A DNA stretch of 45,568 bases from Amphimedon queenslandica (GCF_000090795.2 NW_003546301.1:254794-300361), one strand, 5' to 3'. Positions 10,534 through 21,414 are shown, counted from the first letter of the stretch. Notes: a model not told the origin generated them from the sequence alone. Made by a program: numbers and translations.

Positions 10534-11507
10534 GTGGTAAACACAAAAGCTGGTGTAAGCGTTGGTTTATTCTATCTGACAATTGTCTCTACTATTTCAA
10601 GAGTCCCGGAGTGAGTCATGTATGAAAATAATTAATTCTATTAATATTTTATAGGATAAGGAACCAAGAGGAATAATCCCATTAGAAAACTTGGAAGTAA
10701 AGCAATGTCATGACCTTAGGAGGCCAGTAAGTTTATTAAATTTTGTTAAACCTTGGTTCAATTAAAGTAATAGTCACTTTCACTGCTAATTTTGGAAATG
10801 TTTTTTATATCTTAGGCACTTTTCTAAATTTTGAATGTTGAATACATAAGTTCAGACAAATAAATTTAGGTTGTATAGTAGAAAGCTTGCACACAGTTTA
10901 CATGCTATGGACAACTATATCCTTTGCAATACACACATAGTCAGTTGAAGTAGAGTTGCTGAGGCACCACCCCTTACAATTTGATAATTAATCCTAGCAA
11001 CCTGTATTTTAGTTTAGTTGCAAAACGGGTTCTTCTGAAAATGTGTACCAATTTTGGAGTCTCTAGGTACTCTGGAAGGTTTTGATGGGTTATTATGAAT
11101 TAGAATAGAATGGATGTAAAATGCACTTTCAGGCACTGCCTCATGATTGTGGGACAAGATAATCCCACGAAGTTAATCCCTAGTGCTCCTCTGATTTAGT
11201 TAACAATGGAATTGTTATAAAAATTCTAATTTATTTGTGTTTCTTTATTTTGTAGTATTGCTTTGAAATAATATCAGTTCCAGCAATGCAATATATTCAA
11301 AAGGGTACAATTAAAGCATGCAAAACTACTGGACAAGGAAAAGTAGTTACTGGCAATCATCAAGTGTATCGAATTCAAGCTTCTTCTGCAGAAGAAATGA
11401 TGGAGTGGATGCAGAGAATTAATGCCAGCATTGCTTCAAATCCATTTATTGAAATGCTACAAGAACGAAGGCAACGTGTTAGCAACAGAGGTCCTGTTAT
11501 ACTGTGA
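10534..11507 (+). CDS. Cytohesin-like Arf-GEF, C-terminal PH domain exons (partial)
   Basis: These are the last three exons of a cytohesin (ARNO/Grp1) family Arf guanine-nucleotide exchange factor: 10534-10610, 10655-10726 and 11256-11507. Introns of 44 and 529 bp have GT..AG ends, the reading frame is continuous, and TGA ends at 11507. The peptide spells most of a PH domain ([42 protein letters not shown]) and ends in the cytohesin-like [13 protein letters not shown] tail. This domain binds PtdIns(3,4,5)P3 and brings the Sec7 catalytic domain to the plasma membrane. Aligned to Grp1, the phosphoinositide contacts R284, Y295, R305, K343, N354 and H355 are kept, while K282 is Cys. The first exon begins at a splice acceptor mid-domain. 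The PH start, Sec7 and coiled-coil exons were not found in the preceding 6 kb and should lie upstream of the window, or in introns interrupted by the transposons. Confidence 0.9.
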
Positions 11508-11541
11508 ATAATTATTACTTTGATTTAAATTCTGCTGATGT

Positions 11542-11547
11542 AATAAA
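11542..11547 (+). promoter_or_regulatory. Probable polyadenylation signal of the cytohesin-like gene
   Basis: AATAAA lies 35 bp after the stop codon, followed by a T-rich stretch. This is a plausible short 3' UTR end. Confidence 0.5.
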
Positions 11548-12420
11548 CTTTATTTTAATGTCGTTCATTGCATGTAAAATTCAAAACTAGGGGGCATACA
11601 CTAGGCAACGTTGTTGCCTATATAGTTGATGTGGTTTTACGACATGTTTAATAAAGTGTATATCGTGCAACATGTTGCTCAACATCATCCAAAGTTAAAC
11701 CACAATTTTCAAGCAACAAGCTGCATAGTAGATGCTGACCTTCAGAACTAATTTGCATATCTTGATGTATAGTTTTCAGAATAAAAGATTATTGTACAAT
11801 TTTAACATACCTTAACTTTAACTGTAATGTCAATCATGCAACACTAATGCTTAACTTCTTTCTATGTAACTGTGTACAGCCTGTAGAGCGATACCATTTA
11901 GGTAGTAGATACATTAACTGTGTCAACTGACTACAATTATTCATATCTACCTACAGTCCACAAATACTAAATCTGGCGTTTGATTAGGTTGTACCTTTCT
12001 AGTCAAGTTCATTTGAGTTGGCACAAAAGTAAATTAACTTTTGCATCACCCCTAGCCATAACCAAAATGTAATGGTGTAATAACAAAGAACCAAAATATA
12101 AGTGTAAAGTGAAATAAATTTTTATAGGCAAACTTTTTACCATTAATGAAGGGTGCCAGCAAACATAATGGAGTGTACAATGTGTCAAAACTGATCATTA
12201 GTATATCAACTGACTTTACATAACACTTATGGCTCTGCCATAACATAACAGTGACTCCAACATATGTTTTTGGCTTGCTTTACAATGAATTGACAATAAT
12301 AGTTTATATGCAATCCACTATTACTCCTCTTCTAATATTTATGGTTACCCATAGCAACAATGCTAGCCTCACCAGACTACGACAGTGCTTTCTAGATATT
12401 GACTTTGACCATGCTTAGAC
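11548..12420. other. Unassigned; possible MITE remnant near 11590-11760
   Basis: The block starting GGGGGCATACACTAGGCAAC at about 11591 shares CATACACTA and CAAGCTGC words with 41240-41370, next to a Harbinger fragment. The two may be related non-autonomous elements. CTAGCCTCACCAGAC at 12364 resembles the end of the hairpin repeat at 18681-18767. No gene was seen. Confidence 0.35.
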
Positions 12421-12526
12421 TTAGGCTATGTTTACACAGCAATGGTTCACTCAAATCCATATTGATTTTGCATCGTTTTATAGCATTTTCAATGCGTTTA
12501 CACAGCTGCGTTGTGAACGAAATAAC

Positions 12527-13440
12527 TTTAACTCTATTTACTGATATTAATGACAGGGGAAGCCCACCAATCCCTTAGCTCCTTATCAGCTGGCTTACCT
12601 TCCCACTCTCAGATGACATCAATACTACTAACTTAAGGCCCACCGCTTCAGCGAGATGTGTGATCTATGTGAGGGGGTAAGCCCACCCCTTAGCCCGCCC
12701 AATATCCTCATGAAGCCATAAAGCCAGCTTTACCTCTAAATCCCTTGATAATATGCCTTACATACTCAAGGATTTGCCCTTGCTGCCACTGAATGATAAC
12801 CCCACTAGGACCCAGTGTAACCCCGGTAGAGCTTTGGGGTTGTAAGACTCCTGAGGGCCTGGTGTAAGCCGGGGTACCAAGTTGAAGCAGCAGCTAGGCT
12901 AAGACAGCTGTAAAGGCATAACACTGTTTAGGGATTAACGTTTGAGGCAATTAGCTGTGGTTATTGGCATGCAGGAATATTGATTAGGGCTGATCGCAGG
13001 GCAGGACTTAATGCCCCATCACACTAGGAAGATGACCCAGTGGAGACCCCCCTAAACCCCATGTAAGGTATGCATGTGTCAGTGGTGGGAAGGTGGGAAA
13101 AAAGTGAATGAGAAAGTAAAACCGATTGCAGCGCTGAACTGCCAGAGAGAACCCTAACAGAGATTCAGCCATTCAGCCAACAAGACAGCAACAGTCAGGA
13201 ACCAACTGCGCATGCTTGAAGAAGCATAATAATAACAATCTGAGTTAACCTTCATTAACGACATCGCTTAATCATCATTTAACTCTATTTACTGATATTA
13301 ATGACAGGGGAAGCCCACCAACCCTTAGCTCCTTATCAGCTGGCCTACCTTCCCACTCTCAGATGACATCAATACTACTAACTTAAGGCTCACTACTTCA
13401 GTGAGAGGTGTGACCTATGTGAGGGCGGTAGGCCCACCCC
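12527..13440. repeat. Direct repeat 'A' (12527-12690 and 13277-13440)
   Basis: The block from AACTCTATTTACTGATATTA to TAGGCCCACCCC is present twice, about 750 bp apart and more than 90% alike. The second copy runs into the assembly gap. Copy one marks the left edge of the GC-rich insertion. Between the copies lies unassigned sequence with GGCCTGGTGTAAGCCGGGG-type words, related to the 36-nt repeat further on. Confidence 0.85.
13093..13276. repeat. Direct repeat 'B', partner at 18130-18300
   Basis: This block (AAAACCGATTGCAGCGCTGA through ACATCGCTTAATCATCAT) recurs at 18130-18300 with about 90% identity. The second copy ends at the right edge of the insertion. The order is therefore A-B-A'-gap-interior-B'. 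This fits two head-to-tail copies of one element, the first (12527-13276) internally deleted and the second full-size (13277-18300). Long terminal repeats are a less tidy explanation, because A' follows B directly. Confidence 0.8.
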
Positions 13441-14276
13441 NNNNNNNNNNNNNNNNNNNNNNNNNNNNNNNNNNNNNNNNNNNNNNNNNNNNNNNNNNNN
13501 NNNNNNNNNNNNNNNNNNNNNNNNNNNNNNNNNNNNNNNNNNNNNNNNNNNNNNNNNNNNNNNNNNNNNNNNNNNNNNNNNNNNNNNNNNNNNNNNNNNN
13601 NNNNNNNNNNNNNNNNNNNNNNNNNNNNNNNNNNNNNNNNNNNNNNNNNNNNNNNNNNNNNNNNNNNNNNNNNNNNNNNNNNNNNNNNNNNNNNNNNNNN
13701 NNNNNNNNNNNNNNNNNNNNNNNNNNNNNNNNNNNNNNNNNNNNNNNNNNNNNNNNNNNNNNNNNNNNNNNNNNNNNNNNNNNNNNNNNNNNNNNNNNNN
13801 NNNNNNNNNNNNNNNNNNNNNNNNNNNNNNNNNNNNNNNNNNNNNNNNNNNNNNNNNNNNNNNNNNNNNNNNNNNNNNNNNNNNNNNNNNNNNNNNNNNN
13901 NNNNNNNNNNNNNNNNNNNNNNNNNNNNNNNNNNNNNNNNNNNNNNNNNNNNNNNNNNNNNNNNNNNNNNNNNNNNNNNNNNNNNNNNNNNNNNNNNNNN
14001 NNNNNNNNNNNNNNNNNNNNNNNNNNNNNNNNNNNNNNNNNNNNNNNNNNNNNNNNNNNNNNNNNNNNNNNNNNNNNNNNNNNNNNNNNNNNNNNNNNNN
14101 NNNNNNNNNNNNNNNNNNNNNNNNNNNNNNNNNNNNNNNNNNNNNNNNNNNNNNNNNNNNNNNNNNNNNNNNNNNNNNNNNNNNNNNNNNNNNNNNNNNN
14201 NNNNNNNNNNNNNNNNNNNNNNNNNNNNNNNNNNNNNNNNNNNNNNNNNNNNNNNNNNNNNNNNNNNNNNNNNNNN
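13441..14276. other. Assembly gap (836 N)
   Basis: This is a run of unknown bases. It falls where the second copy of repeat A continues, so it may reflect a failure to assemble a repeat. The true length is unknown. Confidence 0.99.
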
Positions 14277-14836
14277 AGTTCGATGCACAGATCTGGAATA
14301 ACAGGCATGGCGCCTCCTGAGTGTGAAGTGATGGACCATGCAAATCAGCTTAGTTAAAGGAGTTTTGCTCTGGAGTGAGGATACACTGAACACCTTATTG
14401 TGAAGGTGACTGAGTATTACTGTACCTTGTAAAAGCACTTGTAGCTGAAATGGAACGAAACAGTGGAAACTGGGAGGACAACCCAAGGTAATTCAAAATC
14501 AGGATGGTAAGTGTGTTTCTGAATAATTACCGCTAAAATGGCAGCTAAATTGAACTGTGACCCCTTAGACAAACTGTATTATGTAGCTACTTATGTCGAA
14601 TACCTAGCCATCAGAAACCCAAATAGGATTCGCTTGCAACAGCTAGGGCAAGAAGTCTAAGCCTCCTTGCACCAAAAGTGCAGTGGGAGTGGAACTTTGA
14701 GACTGAATTAGACCATGATTAATGACATGACTGCCACCATTGCAACTGACCTCCACCCTGAAGTGAAGTTACTGATTTGAACTTAGCACAGTGAGACAGA
14801 AAGAGCTGAGGAAAAGACACAGTAGGGAATACTGAT

Positions 14837-15194
14837 CAGGCTTGCTGAGAGAAGACATGGGGCCCAGGGGAAGATTAAAATTAGGGGCCCTTTGCAGTAA
14901 TGAAAAAAATTACAAATTAAATGACAAGAACTACCAATGCTCAAATATGACCGAAAATTGACTGACTGACTTAGGAACACTAGCAATTGAAAACAAACTT
15001 GCAGAACAGTTAAATTTTGATTATGTCATAGATCACTTTGCAAGTTTAAAAACTAGAAAGGCACATGTTTAATCATGTATTAAAATTTAATGATGACTTC
15101 ATTATACTTTAATTATAATGAACATTATTATGGGGCCCCCTGAAGTGAGGGGCCCGGGGATTTATCCCCTGCTCCCAACCTCTCAGTGGGCCTG
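14837..15194. mobile_element. 358-bp hAT-like MITE inside the composite element
   Basis: The ends CAGGCTTGCTGAGAG (14837-14851) and CTCTCAGTGGGCCTG (15180-15194) are inverted repeats matching at 12 of 15 positions. They are flanked by ATACTGAT (14829-14836) and ATACTTAT (15195-15202), an 8-bp duplication with one mismatch. GGGGCCC-rich segments lie just inside both ends and the centre is AT-rich. The 8-bp duplication and CAG ends indicate the hAT superfamily. No coding region is present. Confidence 0.75.
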
Positions 15195-16384
15195 ATACTT
15201 ATTACTGATTGACAATAGCAAAGAGTTGCAGCTGTAAAGTAAAGGGACATACCCCCTGACACAAGGAGGAGAAAGAGGACTCGAGGACTCAACTCTAGAG
15301 AGCACAAAAGGAGAAACTGTTACCGGCCCCTTCACTAGGTAGATATAAGTAGCAGGCCCTGAGTGACCTCAACTGTGACTATGAATCTGCAAACTGGGAC
15401 AGTATTATCATAGTATGCATAGAGGAGAAATGAAGGCTTGCTCTGGCTGGCAAGGCTGCCCTGTAGGCAGGGCTTAACACAATTTGAAATTAATTGTTGT
15501 TTGATGGACACAAACCATGACAAATACAAAACAAACTAAGAATTTGGCATGAAATTATGCATGGAAATGCAACAAAAACACCCAACTGCGGGGTTGAGTT
15601 AGTCAGAGAGGGAATGAGTAAGGACCCTGGAGAACCATCGCCTCTCAAAGACCAATGTTAGGAGTCGACCTATATACCCAAATATGGAGCAGAGCATGGG
15701 CCTCCTGGCACCTCTCACTCCATTGTGATGATGGAATTAAGAGGGGGTGACCCCAAGAGGACTACAAGACCTCAATACACAGGCCCAATGGATAGGAGAA
15801 AGACCCAAGGGAGAGAGGGAATTGGATAATAAGCACAGCTAGGCTGTGGAAGGGACCCCAGGGGGATTCAAGCCTAGGAGCAGAAAAACATGAGTACAAA
15901 CGCCTTTGGAAGGGGAATTGGTTAAGCAGCTGAGAGAACAGAGACACTGCTAGCCAACCCAGCCCTCTATACAGAAGGGGTTTGGCCAACAACAAAATGG
16001 CTGCTACAGGAGAGACCCTGCCATGGAATGCTCCACCCCATTCATAGAAAGCAGGTTGATGGCTGGCCTAGCAGGACCAGGACCAGCAACAGGACCAGGG
16101 GAGGCAGAGCCAGCTGGCAGGCCAACGAGTGACATCTATGGAAGTCCCCCTGAGGTCTGTCTGTCAATAGAAATGACCCCACAGGATGGAAGGCCCCTGA
16201 TGGCCAGGAAACCCTGATGAGAAGAAAGTCCCCCCAAGAGACCCGACTGTCATTGGAATAACCAGCAAGTGGAGGCCCCCCCAATAACAAGCCAGCCCCT
16301 GATGACCAAGTAACCCTAGAAGGGGGGGCGAGAGACCATGACAGGCAGGGAGGCCCGAGAGGCAAACAAGGGAAAGGGCCCCTG

Positions 16385-16610
16385 AGGGCACGTCCTGGCA
16401 TGAAGGGAGGCCCACAAGGGCCAGGTGTAACCCTGGAGGGAGAGAGGGCTCCTGAGGGCCAGGTAACCCCGGAGTGTGGGAGCGCCTTTAAGGCCCTGAG
16501 GGCCAAATAACCCAGGAGAGTGGGTGGGCCCATGAGGGTCAGGTAACCCCAGAGGGTGGGAGGGCCCCTGAAGGCCAAGTAACCTTGGAGGGTGGGAGGG
16601 CCTTGAGGTC
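16385..16610 (+). repeat. Degenerate 36-nt repeat with coding-like periodicity
   Basis: Units resembling GAGGGCCAGGTAACCCC followed by GGAGGGTGGGAGGGCCCCT recur about five to six times. In one frame they read roughly EGQVTPEGGRAP, a 12-residue repeat. Indels and stops break the frame, so it is a relic. Related words occur at 12830-12880 and 16700-16800. Confidence 0.6.
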
Positions 16611-17741
16611 AGGAAGACATGGAAGAGAAAGGCCCCAAAAGGGATGACCCCAGATGGTGGGGAGACCCCGGACAGTAAGAAGGCCCCTAAGAGCAAGAGT
16701 CCTAGAGGGCCAGGCAACCCAAGGGGTGGGAGAGAAGGCTCCCGAGGGAACAACAGCCCAGGGGGTGAGAGTGTCATAGAAGACCCAGCAGTCCTGGAGG
16801 GCCGAAAGGCCCCTGAGGCAGGCCTAGGGCACAAGCAATGAGCCCTAGTAGATGTTAGTGATGACGACAGGATACCCAGTAATAATAACCACAAAATGTC
16901 TAGTGAGCAGGGGGTAGTAGAGCTAGTGATATAGTCATGATGGGAAGAGTATTATGTTGTCACAGTGGGCGACGCCACGCTCAAAATTTCAAATTGCAAT
17001 TAGGGAATAGCAAGAGAACAATGACCAATTTATTCCGAAGTAGAACTAACACAATCTGAAATAACAGAACTAATAATAGTCATGAGGACAGCAATAGATA
17101 ACCTCGATAATACTCAGTGGGTCATGACACAAAGAATAACAAAGGCAAACAAGTTAGCTCAAATGGATTGGACTTCTTATCCCAAAAACTATCCCACCCA
17201 AGAGACTCATCCCTTGGGAGGCATTAATGTGCACAATGTTCCCCCCAGACAATTGAAAGATAGTTCAGACTGGTTTACGAGTAAATTAATAATTATTAGG
17301 AAAAACGGAAGCATGGCATGTGAGACTATGCAATAGAATGACTGCAAGAACAGGCTTAATCAGTAACATAAACTCCAGCAATAAAATAGAACACATTTAT
17401 TTGTAATAGATTATGTTTGTTTTGACGGCTCGTGGCGCCAGAGAGTGAGCATACCCTGGAGGGCAGGGTGGCACAAGGCTTTAGCGGTGGGGACGATGCA
17501 GAAAGGCCGCCCACTTAGAAGATAAGCCAATTGACTGCAAGTGTGGAGACAACCCAACTGAAACGGAAGGAATAGACTGCCCCAGAAGTTGTGGTTAGAG
17601 CTCCCCTGCTGAGAAGGCTAGTGATCAGCTGACACGACGGCATCAGTTCCAATACATGGAATCAGGATTAGTATGAATCACATCATGTATTGATCACTTG
17701 GGCAGGGGAGTTATCCTGACCTGATCCCCGCACCACACTCT

Positions 17742-17772
17742 CACAACCACCCCCCCCCCACACACACACTAA
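17742..17772. repeat. Poly-C / CA microsatellite
   Basis: A CACCCCCCCCCC tract runs directly into (CA)n. It is a simple repeat with no other content. Confidence 0.85.
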
Positions 17773-18680
17773 CCCCTGGAGGGCCAGGCCAAAAGTACCA
17801 GGACTGGAGTTCCTTAGAAATAGATCTTCAAATGAGATTGAAGAAGTAGACCCATCAAAGGGAGTGGGCGTAGATCCAGTAGATGTACGTAGGTTTGTGG
17901 TGAACTCAGGCTAGCCCCGCTTACCAGCTGTGCCCCATTACTCTCAATAGCTACTCTCTATGTATTCACCTCCGTGGCTGCCACTGGAGGACTCTCTGGT
18001 TAACCAGGAATGCACCCCACTGTGTCCTGAAGGCAAAGGAATGAGAGAACTGCTCGCAGACTAAAGGGGTGGAAAGCACTACGACATATCTCTCAGCAAC
18101 TACTGGACCAGGTCCAAGACTGCCAGAAAAGTGAACAAGAAAGTAAAACCGATTGCAGTGCTAAACTGCCAGAGAGAACCCTAACAGAGATTGAGCCATT
18201 CCGCCAACGAGACAGCAACAGTCAGGAACCAACTGCGCATGCATGAGGCAGCGTAATAATAACAGTCCGAGTTAACCTTGATTAACCACATCGCTTAATT
18301 ATCATTATTTTAATTACTTATTAATAATGTATACGCTTAATAATTTTAATTAATAACTTGTAAAATAAAATGGTGGTGAACAAAGAAAACATGCTTCGAA
18401 AACAACTTTCTTTCTGAGAAAGCTTGCTATATTTGTAGAAAATACGACCAGTAGTGAGTATACTTCATGTTTTTTGGTAATTTATTCCTTTTTAGCCGTT
18501 TACACGGAAACGCTACCCATTTCAAATGTATGCGTAATTAAAAGTCTTCACTTCGGAAGCCGTTTTTGTTTCTCTTCATTTTTATAGCATTTTTGCATGT
18601 TTCCATGTAAACAAAAGGTGCAAACGCATAAAAAAGTATTCGTTTTTGCTTGAAAACGTAGCTGTGTAAACGTGGCCTTA

Positions 18681-18767
18681 ATCTCGCAAGCCAAACCATT
18701 CCCTGGCCTATAGTCACTGGGGTGCCCCAATGACTGTAGGCTGGGGAAAAGTCTGGCCAGTGAGACT
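18681..18767. repeat. 87-bp palindromic mini-element
   Basis: The two halves, ATCTCGCAAGCCAAACCATT onward and its near-complement ending CTGGCCAGTGAGACT, pair as a long imperfect hairpin centred on GGGGTGCCCC at about 18722. It abuts the right end of the composite element exactly. A half-like fragment lies at 12364-12378, left of the same element. Confidence 0.7.
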
Positions 18768-18829
18768 GGCATTGACTGTCTTCTGCTTGCTCTTAGCCTC
18801 TTTGCTCTTTTGTAGGTAATTATGCTTTA

Positions 18830-21414
18830 AGGGAGGGTGGGGCAATTTCGAGACAAAGTTGCAAAAACCTATAAAAAGATTCTATAATTGCTTTAAAGTA
18901 TAGTTTTCCCATTTTATAAAAATGAATATAATATAGCACACTCATAAATCGCGTTTTACAAACTTCATGTAAGAGTAATAAATTTTAAAAGTCTTTTACC
19001 AGCAATTTTTGCTGACGGGCAATTTTGTCATTAATAGTTATTAACAATTATCTAAATGAAACTTTATTATCAAAGTGTTATACACAATATGGCCAAAGCC
19101 ACATGTCATCTTCTGGTACTCCAGGAAGATTAATACATGGATAATGGTTCCAATTGCTGCAGGCATCACAATCAATCCACAGTTCCTCGTCATCATTTGT
19201 GACATACTTTACAACACTTATCCATAGTATGACAATCATAAGGCAATTGCAGCTGTGGCTGAAATCTAGAATAGTGCAACTGTGACTTATGCCTAGCCAC
19301 TTTTGTACTCCCCAATAGTTTGTTATATCTTTCTTGCTTATCTTGCCTCTTCTTCTGCTGTTTTTCTTTTTTCCTTTGTTCTTTCCTTTCTTTCCTTTTT
19401 ATTTCTGCTTCCTCTTTCTTTTTTTGCCATTCTTCTCTTTTGTCTCCTCTTCTTTTCCAGTTCGTCTTCTTTGCTGCTCTTCTTTCTTCTCTTTTCTCTT
19501 CTTCTGTAGCTGTTCTTTTTGTCTAGTTTCTTCTTCTGCTGTAAGCCATTGATGCATCTCATCTGTAGTTAGTGCCTCACCATAAAATGTAGGCTTCACT
19601 TTCTGCTTATCAGTTTGATCTCTCAAGCGACCCATCTTCTTCTGTAGTATATTGGCAAAATAGCACCTTAGCTCTAAACCGTACTGGTGTCACACACTCA
19701 TTAATAGTATGGTTTCCCGTAATATTAATGGCCATAAATTCCTCCTCCTCAGCTTTCTGTCCTTGAGATGCTGTATTTGTATCAGAAGGTCCCACAAAAG
19801 GTAGTCCTTTATCAAGTTTGTTAAAGAACAATGCTTCTATCTAAGGGACAAATTCCAGATTTTTAAATCCTCACTCAATATGGTCTGCTTGAAATAAGAC
19901 ATCAAACAACTGTGCTATAAGAGCAGAAAAATCTTCTTTTGTGACGTTAGCACTTAGCAGCACCAGTCTCAATCTCATATCTTTTAAAACTGTGCGCCAT
20001 GAAGACTTCAGTGGTCCAAACACTCCAACATCTAATGGCTGGAGGGTGTGTGTCATGTGGGAGCAAAACATATCAAATAGATATTGCTGGAACGTGATAC
20101 CTATATTAGATGAAGTGTGAGATGAGAGTGATGACCATCAAAAAATAATATAACAGGTGACGTGTCTGAAAGCAGGTATAAACTTTTCCTCAAACCACTG
20201 CAGAAAATTTGCAGATTCCATCCAACAACTGTCAGACACAGAATAGATTGTTCCTGATGGTCCCCCTTAATCAATCGGTTCCTTGGCTTTTTACACAATG
20301 TATGGTGGTAGACGAGTTCCATCTGCAGAAGCTGCTGCTAATAACGTTATGAATTCCCGTCTACTCTCCCAACTGTTTCCTGAACTTCTTTCTCTCCCTT
20401 TTCATATAGTATGTTTACTTGTAGCTAACAAACAAAACCCTCTCATCACATTTCCATAATATCTTCTTCAACTCATCAGCAGATAATTCATTCAATCCTA
20501 TCTTTTCTATGACATTAGTAACTTTCTCAACCATTCATCTAACACATCTTCCAATGCTGCCACTGCATGATGCGTGGATAAATGCTGTGGCTTTCTAAGA
20601 CTCAGTTCGTTAGACCACCTCCTCATGAATAAAGTCTTTACTTGGTAAACTATTTTTAAAGGGAGGGTACCTTCTGGTTGATTAAGCAGATAATCACATA
20701 TGACCAATCGCGCCAGCTCTCTAGTTAATCTGAACCTGATCTGTGGCAAGGCTGAAGGCTGGTGACTAGCTCTCTTTTCCCTTCCATCAAAATAACTATT
20801 GAACAACCAGCTCCTATCTTAGTGCCACAATCAAATAAATGGTTGCTTTAAGTAGTCCGTGGTACATTAAACCTCTTGGCTGCCAAGAGCTGGCTAATTT
20901 TCTGCCCCTTTTTAGCTGTAACAGCTTCGATACGTCTTCCTTTGTATACTTAGGAGTTTTCCTGTGGTATTGGGGGACCATGTTACACCCAACATGTATG
21001 TGCTCTCTGCTACTAATCGACTAAATCACTGTAATCAGCCACACCCTCTTATTGAGACCTATTATGCATTTTTTATTTTGAAAAAGCAAGTTAGGTTAGT
21101 CAGCATTTACTTAGCAATACTAAACTATGATTTGCTGCTCCTACACAAATAGGCTGTCTGTCTAATGATAAATTCTTCATTAATTGTGCACAAAAGAAAT
21201 TTGAATGCATGTCCCATATCAGTGAGCCTGCTAATTTACTTTCTAAAAAACTTTAAAACTAACTATGCATAATCAAAAAATTTTAACACTTGAGAGAACA
21301 CTTGATCTCAAATATTCTAAGTTATCATTGACCACTGACTAAAAATGCCTTAGAAAAAATATTAAAGAAAATTTGACAAAATTGCCCCTATGGTGGAAAT
21401 GCCCAACCTTACCT
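18830..21414 (-). mobile_element. Decayed pogo/Tigger-like DNA transposon
   Basis: Left end AGGGAGGGTGGGGCA (18830-18844) and right end, read inward as AGGTAAGGTTGGGCA, match at 12 of 15 positions. Both are directly flanked by TA, within TTAA. GGGGCAATTT also occurs inside both ends. The interior carries a minus-strand DDE_1-type transposase pseudogene. The TA duplication and the transposase class agree with the pogo superfamily. Confidence 0.8.
19085..20830 (-). pseudogene. pogo/Tigger-type DDE transposase with C-terminal PHD-like finger, frameshifted
   Basis: Read on the minus strand from about 20830 down. An N-terminal helix-turn-helix-like part (ALPQIRFRLTRELARLV) is followed by KCDE at about 20425, which would hold the first catalytic Asp. 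VILFFDGHHSHLTLHLI (about 20105-20155) holds the second, and THTLQPLDVGVFGPLKSSW (about 20000-20060) the third. A Lys/Glu-rich nuclear-localisation-like stretch lies at about 19340-19540. The C-terminal tail (about 19085-19225) reads CKVC, then after a one-base shift WIDCDACSNWNHYPC and MWLWPYC, the spacing of a PHD zinc finger. One of the last Cys is Trp. Several frameshifts and stops make it inactive. Plus-strand poly-pyrimidine ORFs at 19303-19552 are shadows of the Lys/Glu tract. Confidence 0.82.

Larger units (their letters stand above)
14277..18129 (+). other. GC-rich interior of the composite element; degraded coding remnant
   Basis: This stretch is near 50% G+C while its flanks are strongly AT-rich. 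Several short plus-strand frames look like decayed coding sequence. Near 14565-14660 a frame reads DPLDKLYYVATYVEYLAIRN. At 16023-16217 there is a Pro/Gly-rich frame. At 17082-17336 an 84-residue frame contains NTQWVMTQRITKANKLAQMD. At 17521-17592 a Cys motif spells CKCGDN....GIDCPRSCG. None matches a family I can name, and no reverse transcriptase, integrase or DDE signature was seen. Minus-strand Pro/Leu-rich ORFs at 16042-16894 are shadows of the G-rich strand. Confidence 0.4.
12421..18680. mobile_element. Composite element: MITE-like outer ends around a 5.8-kb insertion
   Basis: The outer 20 bp on the left (TTAGGCTATGTTTACACAGC, 12421-12440) match the reverse complement of 18661-18680 (TAAGGCCACGTTTACACAGC) at 17 of 20 positions. 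Further GTTTACAC words occur just inside both ends (about 12496 and 18498). The AT-rich outer parts (12421-12526 and 18301-18680) look like one small element. It was split by a GC-richer insertion that begins at about 12527 and ends at about 18300. No target duplication was found at the outer ends. Confidence 0.6.

Noticed and set aside
13393-14486. Long ORFs in several frames across 13393-14486
   Set aside because: They consist almost wholly of unknown bases in the assembly gap and carry no evidence of coding.
16042-16894. Pro/Leu/Gly-rich minus-strand ORFs (up to 192 codons), possible collagen-like protein
   Set aside because: They are complements of the G-rich degenerate repeat. Overlapping frames are all open because of base composition, and no domain is present.
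19303-19552. Plus-strand ORFs rich in Phe/Leu/Ser, possible membrane protein
   Set aside because: They are shadows of the Lys/Glu-rich minus-strand segment of the pogo-type transposase.
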